Notes under the pieces: model-generated
What the model was told of the DNA's origin: nothing
What the model saw: only the letters and a program-made list of their open reading frames with translations
Database searches by the model: none
Program-made: the position numbers and the translations under genes
NCBI GenBank assembly: GCA_963514095.1
Contig: OY741265.1
Location: 25,237,590-25,301,589 of the forward strand
Length of the DNA: 64,000 nucleotides
Direction of reading: 5' to 3'
Source of the DNA: Eutrigla gurnardus
Taxonomy: Eukaryota; Chordata; Actinopteri; Perciformes; Triglidae
Shown here: positions 48,750 through 59,610 of the stretch, one piece after another
How the letters are laid out: every line of letters starts with the position of its first letter
How positions within the stretch are numbered: the first letter of the stretch is position 1

Positions 48750-49171
48750 TGTCACCGTGGCTGGTGATTGGCTTGCCTGCAAGGTGTTAGAGGCTGGCTG
48801 ATTGGGGAAAATCTCGCTCTCTTGCCTTGCTCACTGCAGTCCACCAGACTAGCAGTGCTGTCAGTCAGCCAGGAGGCAGCGTGAGGTATTATGTGTTTGA
48901 TTCATGTTCATCTGATGGGTGCGGTAGTTCAGTTTTCGTGGCTTCATTTCAATTAGGTTTGGTTGTTTTGTTGGGCTAGCGTAGAGGGTTAACCCCCAGT
49001 TCCGACGGCCCTCGTGGGTTGGTCTGGGAGTCTGCTCTGCTTTTGTTTATTTTGGTCGGCCCATCAGTTTGCTTGTATTGTTTGATGATTGAGGAATAAT
49101 AAAATGTACATTCCTTTAAATCATAACTTGTGCTGTCTTGTGTTAGGCTTCACTTGAAGGGGGTCGTAACA
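48750..49171 (+). mobile_element. Possible solo LTR
   Basis: The 422-bp stretch starts TGTCACC and ends GTCGTAACA, giving the inverted TGT..ACA ends of long terminal repeats. It has AATAAA at 49098-49103, followed by a GT-rich stretch and a GGGGGTCGTAACA end like that of fish Gypsy-type elements. No target duplication longer than 3 bp is evident, and no second LTR or coding region is nearby. Confidence 0.4.
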
Positions 49172-50390
49172 ATGCATCAGGGAAACTAATATCATAAAGG
49201 TCAGTTTAGTCAGATGTTTCTTATTGAGTCATGAGAATACAAGTGCGGGATCATTACATCATATAAGGCAGGGCTTTAGGAACACCCATATGGGACAAGC
49301 ACTTCTAAATGGAAAATTCGGAGAGAGGCTGAACTGCATAGCAGCAGCTAGGGTTTTTAGTACTGGCCTTCCAGTACAAAAAAAAAAAAAATGCAAAACA
49401 GACCTTTTGGTTGTCATGGATTTATTCAATATTAGTAAGAATGCATAGAAGTAGTGTTCAATGTCAGCACAAACCACACCCTCAAAAAAATACAGTACAG
49501 CTTTGAAGACTTGGTGTTTTTTTTGGCACGCAGCAATCGACTCCAACGAGTGAAATACTGGCCGACACAGAAAGGAAGAGGAATCTGAGATCACATCGGG
49601 TATTAAGGACAGGCCAGCGTACAACAAGCTCTATATTCTGAGTCCTAATTAAAGGTAGACGCATTCAAAAGCAGCACCCCACATCAAAGGCTTTAGCTAA
49701 TTAGCACTGACAGCAAATCCCTCCCCCCTTCACAGTTTCATTATGAATGTGTCCAAACAGCTTCCTGGATAAGCACCCGAACATTGCTTTTCATGCTATT
49801 CAAATATAGGTATTTTAATCCTTTAAGTGATCACAAGTCTATTCTCCACTCTAAACTTTGGCAACTTTTTATTTCCAGCGGCAGCGTGAAGCAGTGGAAG
49901 TAAACAATTCATTTGAAAATACATCGGAAAATCGCTACGGCAGCACCCGCCAGCTGCCACCTCAGGTCCAGTCAGCTGCAAAAGACATTTAATGCAATGG
50001 CAGACAGAGTCCACCGAGTGTGTGGTTTCATTATTAAAACGTCCACAGCAACATTAAAGTCTTTGTAATCCTTCGCATCGTCCAATGCTTCACACCGAAC
50101 TTTCCAAAGACTTATTCAGAGCTGTCAGGATGTTATTGTGAGGTCCACAGTTCTCTTTGCATTCCACAACTGAGCTACTCACAAGCCAACAGGAAACGTC
50201 TTGGTTGTACTTCATGGTGTGAACACGTGTGCAACCAACCAGGTCACACTCCCAACTCGTCAAACAAGGCAGCTGGGTCAGGGCCGCTCAGCGTTTGATA
50301 CCGAGGCTCCCTTTAACATCTGCGTGAGTCCCAATGTCAATCTGTCCACATCAGAGCAACTGCCGTAGTATAGCAAGTAAACGGGTCAAA

Positions 50391-50605
50391 CAAACACAGG
50401 ACTTTCACCCAGGACACCATTGTTCATGCCCTGTGTGCCAACAAGTCAACTTTTACTTTTTGTTACGTGACTTAATCAAGCTAGTTATGTAACAAGCTTA
50501 TTTTATGCAACAGATGTACTTATTTTAACCAAAAACCACCAACCTTTTCTTGAACTCGATCAAATAATTCAGTTGCCTCGACCAAACCAAGTAGTTATGT
50601 TGTTA
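50391..50605 (-). repeat. Dispersed repeat family A, inverted copy
   Basis: The plus strand shows AACACAGGACTTTCACCCAG at the left end and CCAAACCAAGTAGTTATG near the right, the exact inverse order of the copy at 38460-38770. Confidence 0.6.
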
Positions 50606-50606
50606 G

Positions 50607-50890
50607 GGCTGGACAGGAGGGAATCACATTTGATCAAAAACCAATATCGACATCCCAAAGATATTGTAGGGTGGATAATTGGTGTTTTTAGAGTATTTAA
50701 GTATTGACACAATGAGATTTTTGGTAAATAATCATCAGTGATATTGATACAATGACTAAGTAGTTAAAGGCAAATAACAGAAGAGCTGGAATAGCCTGAT
50801 AAGTACAGAAGGTTACATGATTGTACTTTAATGCAGCTTTTGAAATCAGGAAAAGACTATGTATGCCATATTACAACGTTCAGACAATAT
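50607..50890 (+). mobile_element. hAT-type miniature element, decayed
   Basis: It begins TTAGGGCTGGACAG, a decayed form of the TAGGGCTGGGCGATA terminus (the right end of the element at 2904 has the same form). The body includes AATATCGACATCCC, GGGTGGATAATTGG, GATACAATGACTAAGTAG and GCAGCTTTTGAAATCAGG, which I recognise as an abundant fish repeat. The right end is missing. Confidence 0.5.
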
Positions 50891-51754
50891 GTGTGTATAG
50901 AGTGACCCTGAACCTGCCTAACCATTAACATGTTGATGCAACCTTCCCTCTACTACTAGTCTACTCACTCAGGTCAATGTCTTGATGTCAATTAGCACGA
51001 CTTGAGCTCTGTTAGACAAGAATATGAGGTCTACAATGGGGCCTTCATCACAGACATTAGTCAATAGTGTGCCTTTAAAAGGATTTTTTTCAAACATTCA
51101 ATCCTGGAGTCAGAAATGGACATGACTGCACCAAAAATGTGAGGAACGCTGCATGAAGCACCAAGGGAAGCCCGATGCTTGGACAGGAGTTGTAATTTTG
51201 TATTTATCATTCCAATTAGTCATGATATGGCATTGTTGTGTTCACCTTTATTTTCTCTCTCAGCTAAGTTTGCTTCACGTCACGATTATCCCGGCCATAG
51301 TAATTATCAAGATATACTAAAAACTGATAAAATGGCACTTAATCATTTCATGGTATCATTTTACATTTTGTTAAACAAATATTGTTATTGCAAAAAGAGA
51401 CATTTTTGGGCGAACATCCTTTTTAGTAAAAACAAAAAGAAAATCTTAATAAGATCATAAATCATAAGGACTCCCTGTATAAATAAAGGATAAATATAAA
51501 CATTTATTTTTCTATTCTGCATCCTTTATTTTTCACTTCTCTACCATGATAAGGAGTCAGACAGCTTTTTCAAGTCACTTGTAATGACGTTTACGATGAT
51601 CTCAATAATGGAAATTCACCAAAAACAACTTATTGTGTTTTTTTTATTATCGAGACCTCAGATAGAGATGGGATGATGAAGGCATTTGTTTCAGCCTGCT
51701 AATCAGACTCTTTGACGTCTCACCAACGTCATTTTCAGTCAACGATTTCCATTT

Positions 51755-52095
51755 AAAGAGCCAGTGTGTAGCATTTAGGGGGACCTATTGGCAGAAATGG
51801 AATATTATATGAATAAGTATGTTAACTTAAGTGTATATAAAATAATAATTGTTGTTCTGTTTAACCTTAGAATAAGCTCGTTATGGAGTCTGCCATGTTG
51901 CACTGCGATGTTTCTACAGGAGCCCAGAATGGACAAACACTGGCTCCAGAGAGGGCCATTCACGTTTTCACATTTTTTCACGCCGCCCATCGTAGTTCTC
52001 CTACACGTTGTGCACGTGGGAGAAGTTTCAGTTGGTTGCAATCTGTAACCTTGCCACTAGAGGGCGCCAAATGTTACATACTGCACCCATAAGAG
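51755..52095. mobile_element. Miniature TIR element with CCAGTGTGTAG ends
   Basis: Left end AGAGCCAGTGTGTAGCATTT and right end AAATGTTACATACTGCACCC are imperfect inverses. The interior (GCCATGTTGCACTGC, TTCTACAGGAGCCCAGAATG, CACTGGCTCCAGAGAGG) is noncoding. An AT-rich TTTAAA precedes the left end. Confidence 0.65.
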
Positions 52096-53561
52096 TTGTT
52101 GTAAGTCAGTTTGCAGAAAGTAAATTGACAAAAAAATCTGTGTAGCTGCACCAAAATCAGGCATGTTTGTTGACATTATCCATGTTTCCGTGATGTACCT
52201 ATAGCTCGCTAGCTATGTAGAAAGGTGTGACCCCCATTCTAATTGCTGCTCATATATAATATCATTATTAGCAAAACATGGTTGCCAAAATAACAAAAAT
52301 AAGACCCAGGACCAAATCCTTTGAATGTCAGTAATCTCAGAATTTAATTTTTTAAGTAAAGGCAATAACAGTGCTTCATTTCCCAGTAAGCAAAGCATGC
52401 ACTAATACTTCAAACTAATGATTCAAAGTTAAATGTCTTGGTTCTCTCTCTCTCTCTGTCTGTTTGATGGAGACTCCGTAGTGTCTTTTGGAAACTGGGA
52501 TATTATTGCAGCAGTTGCATTAATCACACTGATCCAAAGTTCTTAAAGATCTATTTTGTCTCCATTTACTCAACTATTGGATGTGTAAACATCATTAGGA
52601 GCTTTCTGTGTGTCTGCCTGCAGCAGAGCAGTCACAAGTGAAGCTCCACTGTACAGGCCTGCTCATTATTTAGTGAACACGTTTCGGTTTTTGGACTGGG
52701 ATCTGGATGTGAAAGGAACTGCAACAAGAACATTGATTTTTAAGATTTCATACAACAGATAAAAGGCTCAGAGTCACATGTTGTAGCTTATGCTTAAGAA
52801 ACAAACCCCTTCGGTACCGGTGATGAATCATATTGGGTTCCATGTAAACATTAGCTGGAGCAGAGTGAATGGATTTAAAGCATTATGTATAAAAACTCTC
52901 CAGTGGCTGAACTGATTAATGAAACGCTATTATTACTCTATTATGATTACAATATTATTGAGAGACAACCACCAAAACAACCATTTATCCTAGAAGTAAT
53001 AAAACAAAATGTTAATGAGGAATGAAGAAGACATTATCTTCTGCAGGAAGGTTAAACATCGTTATTAGATCGGTTTTATCTGCATGTTTTACCTCGAACA
53101 GCCATTAACTGAGAAGAAGAGGATAATTAATATACTTCCTAGTTGTAGAAACTTCAAACCCCTTTACAATTCTGTGGACGAGCAATATATCATATCTTCC
53201 ACAAATTACATTTTCACATTTCCTGAGATGAAAGAATGCCTCTAAAACGCTGCCCAAACACACATTAAACATAAAACCCATCATTCTCCCACTTATGAAA
53301 ATTTAAACAACTTTTATGGCAGAACTTGTGAAATTGGCTGTGGTCAGGAGAGCGCTGTTGTTTCAGTATGATTTTTCCTCTTTGAAAGATGATTCCCTTT
53401 GAGTAACTGCCAACATGTTCATGTGTGTTGGTCTATAGTGCAAACATCCCCCTCCCCATCATACATTTCAAATAAACACATACCTGCACACTATAAAGTT
53501 ACTTCAGTGCCTTTAAATGTCACAGATGTCCATGACATGACACACGTGTGAGTGTTGCACC
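52096..53561. other. hdac11 3' UTR and downstream flank
   Basis: Nothing coding is seen. Part of this must be the hdac11 3' UTR on the minus strand, but I could not place its polyadenylation site. Confidence 0.45.
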
Positions 53562-53804
53562 TCAGACAGCAGTGAACTTTGATCCAACAGCTCCAGAGCG
53601 GCCCACCATGCTGGTCACCAGTGATGAAGACCCCTCCCCCTCCAGGGCCTCCGGTCCAATGAGGCCCTGCTGGTGCAAGTTGAGGATGGAGTCGGCGATG
53701 ATGCGGGCTGTTTTCTTCTGGTATCCCCCAGACGTCACCATGAGTATGGGGATGCCCCGTCGCCTCGCGGCCCTGAACACAATCTCATCTCTCTTCACGA
53801 TGCC
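53562..53804 (-). CDS. hdac11: Histone deacetylase 11, terminal coding exon
   Basis: HDAC11 is the only class IV zinc-dependent deacetylase. It has weak histone deacetylase activity and strong long-chain fatty-acid deacylase activity. This exon encodes the last 80 residues, entered in phase 0 from a CTCTGCCAG acceptor and ended by TGA at 53562. The segment GIVKRDE, the core IPILMVTSGGYQKKTARII and ADSILNL match the family. The Tyr in SGGY is the catalytic transition-state tyrosine (Tyr304 in the human enzyme). After LIGPE the tail is about 28 residues long, rich in Gly and Ser, and not recognisably conserved. It is preceded by a 3.8-kb intron full of transposons. I did not see an AATAAA on this strand within about 1 kb downstream, so the 3' UTR end is unknown. 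Confidence 0.95.
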   Translation of the reverse strand, partial: GIVKRDEIVFRAARRRGIPILMVTSGGYQKKTARIIADSILNLHQQGLIGPEALEGEGSSSLVTSMVGRSGAVGSKFTAV

Positions 53805-53944
53805 CTGGCAGAGAGGAGGAGAGGAGAGCTGGTCTGTCAATCTACCCAGGGCCTCGGGAAGGACAGCTGGGTCGATTTCTGGTTTTTCAGGCTGGACATT
53901 TCACACCTATCATTATGGCAACTTTAGTAAGTCCAATAGCCTAA

Positions 53945-54420
53945 GGGATGATCACACAGAGACACTTCTCCAAGCAAGCCGCCTGCAAAACCATTCTAAT
54001 CCTATGGTACGCCAGGTGTGTGCTCCTCTCAGGTGTTGTGTACAAGTTGAAATATTCTCAACTTTTCAGCGCCAAGCATGTAGCGTCACTCGTCAATGTC
54101 ACACTTGGCCCAGTCAGCCAATACAATTGAGCAAGAGGCGGGCTTTAAGCTCTTTCTTCCTGTTTTGATGCCGGTAGATGTGGTAGGAACGGAAAATGCA
54201 GACAAAAGTTTTTTATTACGATGAACTATATACTTTTTCAATACATCGTGAACCCAAAACCTCCTTTTTATGGCTTCCTCGTCCAACAGCAGAGCAACAC
54301 TTCTGCTTGAATCCACATTTGATTGCCTGCATGATCACGAACCATCACAGGCTGATCAGCTGTTCTGCCTGACACACTTTTTCAAGCTAAAGCCTAAAAA
54401 AGCCACCTGAACCGATGGCA
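53945..54420 (-). mobile_element. Harbinger-type transposon fragment, copy 2
   Basis: The minus-strand ORF at 54086-54316 begins MDSSRSVALLLDEEAIKRRF, then WVHDVLKKY, the expected start of a PIF/Harbinger-type transposase. After about 45 residues the similarity is lost. The DNA at 54215-54385 matches 24010-24225 in inverse orientation. It lies in the last hdac11 intron, in the same direction as the gene. Confidence 0.65.
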
Positions 54421-54534
54421 TCATGTGACTGAATCCAACTCGTATTGCATTAGTTGTAAGAATTACGACAATAAGATTAACATAATATTTATTATTTATT
54501 TAGAGTTGGGTGGTCAGTTCTAGTAAAACTGTGT

Positions 54535-54610
54535 GTAGAGAGGGGAAGTCAGTTCCGGTGTTCCCCATGGAACCTTATTTTGGAAACAACTTGAACTTTT
54601 TTGATCTCGT
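54535..54610 (+). repeat. Short dispersed repeat, copy 2
   Basis: Shares an ordered set of words (GAAGTCA, GGTGTTCCC, ACCTTATTTTGG, AAACAA) with 15373-15440. Confidence 0.4.
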
Positions 54611-54990
54611 GTGTGAGGTGGGACATGGTTTCACAAAAAAACTGACAAAAATGATCTATGTAATTCATCAACCAAACAGGATCAGAAACATATTTGTTTC
54701 TTGCGGTTCACTACTATACATATTGTTTCCAAAATAAGGAAACAATAAAAACCTCTCTACACAGGTCTGGTCCAGTGTTTGGCTCTATAAGAAACCGGTT
54801 TGGATGTGTTGACACCAGCTCAACCTATCAGATAATACGACTCATAACTTCTCTGAATTTGTCAGGGATTAAAAGTGGGAACAGCTTGTGTCCAAAATCA
54901 TGGAGCAATTTGTAGCACGATGACACAATTTGTGAACAATTATCAGGCATAATAAACACATCTTCAACCACAACTTTAAATAGCAATTAT

Positions 54991-55835
54991 TAGAGATGGT
55001 GCCGATCGATCGGTAACTGATCGGATCGGGCCGATATGGTAATAAAACGATCGATCGGAAATCCGATAAAAGGTTAAAATCACCGATCCGATCGCATTAT
55101 ATATATATATTATACATGTGCTTGTGTTTGTTACATTCCGGATCCAAAGGGGGCGGTAGTGCGCCAAACCGCTGCCGCTTCAAAACAAAGAAGAAGTGTT
55201 GTGTTGCGGTCACACTGCCTGCATGCACTGCTAACATGTCAGCTATATGGCAGTTTTTTGAAATATGTGAGACAGATATTACACACACTAGCTGTAACGC
55301 ATGCAAGCGTTTAGTGCCTCGTGGGGGAAATAAAGCCAGTAGTTTTAATAATACAAATTTAATTCGGCACTTGAAGTCATTTCACGGCAGAGAACATAAC
55401 GATTTCCTGCAACTGACAAGTGAAAAGAAAAAGACAACGCCGACCCCACGGGCACTGCTGCAAAAGACATTGGAGAGCACGCAGCCCTACAACCCTCGCA
55501 ATGAAAAGGCCATGGGAATCACTAGAACAGTGATGGAATTCATCTGCCTGGACGACCAGCCTTTCAGCGCGGTGGAAGGTTTCGGATTTCAGAGACTAGT
55601 CGCTAAACTCGACCCCCGGTACGTTGTCCCAGGCCGCCAGTACTTTGCATGAATAACATAAATGAAAGACTATAGGCCTTTGCATGAGTGGATGAATTAA
55701 TGGGGAAAAAGAGTAAAATAATATAAATATTAATAATATCGTTCCACGTGATCGATCGGTTCTGATCGGTAATCGGATCGGTGAGGCTTTAGGTGATCGG
55801 TATCGGTCCCAAAAAACCTGATCGGACCATCTCTA
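54991..55835 (+). mobile_element. Short hAT transposon in hdac11 intron
   Basis: Ends begin TAGAGATGGT(G)CCGATC in inverted orientation. The flanking octamers GCAATTAT (54983-54990) and ACAATTAT (55836-55843) differ at one base, as expected for an older hAT target duplication. Both subterminal regions are packed with CGATCGG/GATCGG words, the likely transposase-binding repeats. It is 845 bp long and carries only the N-terminal part of a transposase gene, so it is an internal-deletion derivative. Confidence 0.85.
55236..55652 (+). CDS. Truncated hAT transposase, BED zinc-finger N-terminus
   Basis: The ORF has 138 codons from ATG at 55236. A BED-type zinc finger occupies residues 3-50, with candidate zinc ligands Cys20, Cys23, His45 and His50. 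It is followed by a Lys-rich linker and the hAT/ZBED-like stretch QPFSAVEGFGFQRLVAKLDP, then RYVVPGRQYF. The frame stops right after, while complete transposases of this group are several hundred residues longer, so the catalytic RNase-H-like core is missing. The product, if made, could bind DNA only. It runs antisense to hdac11. Confidence 0.75.
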   Translation: MSAIWQFFEICETDITHTSCNACKRLVPRGGNKASSFNNTNLIRHLKSFHGREHNDFLQLTSEKKKTTPTPRALLQKTLESTQPYNPRNEKAMGITRTVMEFICLDDQPFSAVEGFGFQRLVAKLDPRYVVPGRQYFA

Positions 55836-57609
55836 ACAATTATTAAAGCTGCACCAAGAGGTTCCTTATTTAATTCCAGGCTGTATACCAGCCTAAAACA
55901 CAAATTAGCTCTATATAACACATCAGTGTGGCATCCCCACTAACACATTCTGCAGATTCGCTTTATTTGCTCCAATTATTCTCTGGAATTTGAAGGATCA
56001 CTGGCAGAATATATCTGCTTAGGAAATAATAAATCCAAATTTGACTCATGCGGATCAGCTCTCAGTATGCTTTTAAATGTCCTGCCAATATGAGCTACAC
56101 AAAGTGCTCATGTGTCCTGCCCCACTGAGTCTGCCACTTCAACATTCACATATATCTCCTGCCATCACAGCACTGCAGATCAACGATCCATCCCTTAACC
56201 CTCGGAGTCCTGCATAAACCCGTCTTTGTCTTTTAAGGAGGAGACAGTAGGTCAACGGCAGAGGCCACATAGAAGTGGTCTACATCATCCGAAATCTGGG
56301 AACCTGAAGATTAATCTGAGATGCAGCTTAGCAGTGTGTGTCCAGTTGTTCAAGTCATGAATCTGAAATTAAAAATAAATTGTGAAAGTGTAAAAGGGCT
56401 TCGGACACGATGATGGAGTTAAATGATCCCCATGTTCTATTATGTGTCATAAGTCTTCTTGGCTTGATAGAATGTTACATGATACTAAATGTCACCATTT
56501 GTTCATAAGAGGATTTCTTCAGAGTAAACAGAGATGTAAACTGAGCTGAAGGTGTTCTTCACTTTCAATCTTCAACACCCATCTAATCAGTGCTTTTAAC
56601 AGCTGCATTGCGACACATTGCTGTCACCTCCATCTCTGTATGTAATGCTATAGAAAATATAAAAATCAATACAATTTATAGTTCAGTTTCGGGTTAATTT
56701 GAAAGCACTTTTGCAGTATATTTACCTTTAAATGATGGTTCAGTGGTTCTCAAACAATCTCTCTGTATATTATGCTGATAGTGGATGTAGGAAATATGCA
56801 GAGAGAGCAAGAGAGAAAGCAGAGTTGCCAAACGGGAAGAGTTATTTCTACCATACAAGGTTCCCGATGTTAGAGAGGGCAAAGTGGATTGGAGAACTTC
56901 CAAGGCTTTGTGGGACATGAAACTCTCCCCGTTGATTCATCGGTACAACAGATGAGAAACTATGTTCGAAACAAAGTACAAGCCTGTTTTCCAAATATAT
57001 GAGGAGAAGAACTCCAACTTCAAGACAGAATGTTGGTGAGAAACATCAAATCATTGAGAAAAAGCTAAAGATGATATTGTGTAGAAACCAGGGATGTAAA
57101 TGACCAATGGATTATGGTTGCCCTCCATGGATAATGTAACTAATTTTATAATATGAAATGATAATGCAGAAGTCAGACAATGTTTATCGATTTACTGCAG
57201 TATGTGGAAGTACCACTAGGTGGAGCCTCTTCAGTTTTAATGAGATTTTGTTACAGGTGTGTTTGGTGACCGCCCTGCAGACTGCAGACAGACGCAGCGT
57301 GTCTCACTTTTCACGCAAGAAAGCACCGCAAAGCACCATGATTTTCGTAGAAATTGCGATCTTCAGCGACAGTTTTGGTGTCTGGTCTATTTTCTCTGCA
57401 CATGTGGCAAGAAAATACACCGATAATCCACTATAAATGATAAAGATTATGTAAAATATATGGTACCCTGCTGCTCTCCAGGACTTTCAATTCCCCCAAT
57501 TCAACTCCCACATGTCCATCCACTATATCGCAGTCCAAAGGCACATATGGCAATGAAACAATAGCTCTTGCAGCCCGCTGATGTTTTGTCACTGCCAGTG
57601 TGTCCTGAC

Positions 57610-57788
57610 CTGTGGGGATATGGAGAGTCCTCCCAGGGGGTCCCCATCCAAGATGTCTGTCCCTGCGTTGTAGACCAGGATGTCCGGTCGGACTTCGTTC
57701 AGCGCTCCTTCAGAGTGGAGCTCAACTTTCTGGAGGTACTCTGAGTCTTCGGTGCCCCAGTCCAGCTCCACCTTCCTCTTTATGGCTC
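57610..57788 (-). CDS. hdac11: Histone deacetylase 11, penultimate coding exon
   Basis: This 179-nt exon is entered after a TGTATCTCCAG acceptor. Its first two bases complete an Arg codon begun in the previous exon, and it leaves in phase 0 at CCACAG/GTCAGG. It encodes AIKRKVELDWGTEDSEYL and then PDILVYNAGTDILDGDPL followed by GGLSISPQ. The Asp in NAGTDIL is the third zinc ligand of the deacetylase fold (Asp261 in human HDAC11), and the GGLSISP loop precedes the catalytic-Tyr segment. The junction reads smoothly into GIVKRDE of the next exon. All residues expected for an active enzyme in this segment are present. Confidence 0.95.
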
Positions 57789-59513
57789 CTGGAGATACAG
57801 AGAGAGACGGAGACATTGTGGATCATCCACACTGATCATCAGCACGAAACACAGCTGCAGGAGCAAACCAACCAACCAACACACACACACATATATATAG
57901 TATACTGTATATATAATATATATAGCAGTATTCCATGCACCAGGCACAGTAAAGGCTTAAAAACTAATTTGTGCCCTGTCAATTGTGATGAAACGTTCAG
58001 GTAGCTTATTGTGTTTCTCTACATACAGAACACTCCGCTATGTAAATCTGCAGCCGTGCATCAATTACTTAGTGTGTACATTTCCAATAATTAATGGCAA
58101 ATGATGAAAAGGTTAATTAGCACACCAAATGCTTCGAAATTCAAACAGAAGTAAGCCACAAACGCAGGAAAGAACAACGCAGTAGCATGTGAAACAGACT
58201 TCTTGGTAGATTTTCAAGGCTCGTCCTGCTAGGTTTTCAAGAAGACTTGAAAAAAAAAACCTTTAAGCTTTGGTCTTTGAAGGTACAGGGAAATGAATGT
58301 GTCTTGGAGGAAGAAAATATGAAGGAGAATGGAAATGTGAGGTCTTTTTTTTATCTTAAACAAGCCAGAATGTACATTTATTTCACTTTCTTATGGGTTA
58401 GAGACGAGATGTGTTGCAGAGAATAAGTTACCCGAAAGATGCGGGAGAATTTTAATAAGCAGGGCTGGGACTTTTCATGCCTAGAGAATTATTAATACTG
58501 AGACAAAATGGTAACATGTGGTTGCTGTCAGATTAGCTTTAATGTATAGACAGATTAGTGAGTGTAAAAGTTGTGATTGCATACGGTTGCATTGACTCCT
58601 GCATGACAGATTTCCTGCTGAGTGTTAATGGAGTGAGAGGGAGTGCAGAAAGAAATCACAGCGGAAAAATAATGGCCCTGAGTGACACCTAGGGGCTGCA
58701 AGTGGAGGAGGCAACCCCCCTCCTCTCCAACCTCAACCTCCAACCAGGCGTCCACAGCAGTGTGGGGCTTAGTTAAATGCCCGAATACATCAGAGTGCAG
58801 CATATATTTTAAAAGGGATAGTTCACCTCCAAAATCCAAAACCCATATTGGTCCTCTGTAGTGCTATTTATGAGTATAGATCCTTTAGATGGTAGGGCGG
58901 CTGTGGCTCAGAGGTAGAGCGGGTCTACCTCCAATCGGAGATCCCGGCTCTTCCAGCCTGCATCCTGAGGGCAAGATACTGAAGCCCAGATTGCCCCAGA
59001 AGGCTGAACCATTGGCTTTTGAATGTGTGTGAATGAGATTAGCTCCTGATGTGCAGGTGGCTCCTCTGCCATCAGTGTGTGAATGTGTGTGAATGTGTGT
59101 GAATGGGTAAATAGACTGAATGTACTGTAAAGCGCCTTGAGTAGCCAAAAAGTTAAGAAAAGCACGACAGAAAAGCAGGTCCATGTCGGTGTAAGACTCC
59201 GAGTGTTGGAGATATCAGCTGTCAGCCTCCTCTCCACTATAATGGAACTCGGCTTGTGGTGCTCAAAGCCCATAAAGTGTTCATTTGAAAAAAATGTTTC
59301 CAGAAATCGTGACCCGATAACTCAAGATTATCCACAGACCTTGTGAGCAGATTCATGTAGGATCCATTTTTCTTTCTACTGAACCAAACTAACTGTTCCA
59401 CCGTGCAGCGTTTCTACTGGGCGAGTGGCTCGTGGCAACGCGAGATGTAAACATGAGGAATTAGAAGGTTAAAAAGAAAGTTTGAGAAAGAAATTAAAGT
59501 TGCTGTCACTCAC
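57789..59513 (-). other. hdac11: hdac11 intron with SINE insertion
   Basis: This 1.7-kb intron has clean GT-AG ends in the minus orientation. Its main content is a tRNA-derived SINE at about 58895-59165 in plus orientation, plus a CA/TA dinucleotide patch near 57880-57930. No other coding sequence is seen. Confidence 0.85.
58895..59165 (+). mobile_element. tRNA-derived SINE
   Basis: A canonical A box, TGGCTCAGAGGTAGAGC (58904-58920), opens the tRNA-like head; the B-box region is decayed (GAGATCCCGGCTCTTCCAG). The body contains GGGCAAGATACTGAAGCCCA and GATTGCCCCAGAAGG, then a GTGTGTGAAT tandem near 59075-59105 and a tail with TGTAAAGCGCCTTGAGTAGC. A second, eroded copy of the family is at 5985-6145. 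Confidence 0.75.
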
Positions 59514-59610
59514 GTTTGGCAAATCCGTCGCCAGGATATATGTAGCGATTATACACGTCCATGATGAACACTCGCCTGTCGTCCAAGAAATCACGCTCGT
59601 GTCCATTTCC
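59514..59610 (-). CDS. hdac11: Histone deacetylase 11, antepenultimate coding exon
   Basis: This 97-nt exon lies between a TGTTGTAG acceptor and a GTGAGT donor. It starts in phase 0 and ends in phase 1. It encodes GNGHERDFLDDRRVF, then IMDVYNRYIYPGDGFAK, which matches the HDAC11 stretch that directly follows the DLDAHQ zinc-binding motif. The upstream exon carrying that Asp and His is not visible between 59611 and 64000. The next intron is therefore more than 4.4 kb long, or the exon is too diverged for me to find by eye. Phases of the three exons fit exactly (0/1, 1/0, 0/stop), which supports a functional gene. Confidence 0.93.

Larger units (their letters stand above)
49172..51754. other. 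Intergenic, repeats only
   Basis: Contains an A run near 49377-49391, an inverted family A copy and a hAT-like copy, with nothing coding recognised. Confidence 0.45.
53805..57609 (-). other. hdac11: hdac11 last intron, transposon-rich
   Basis: This 3.8-kb intron holds a Harbinger fragment (about 53945-54420), a short copy of an unclassified repeat (about 54535-54610), a short hAT element with an open BED-finger ORF (54991-55835) and otherwise AT-rich sequence. From 55836 to 57609 I see no recognisable gene or element. Confidence 0.8.
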
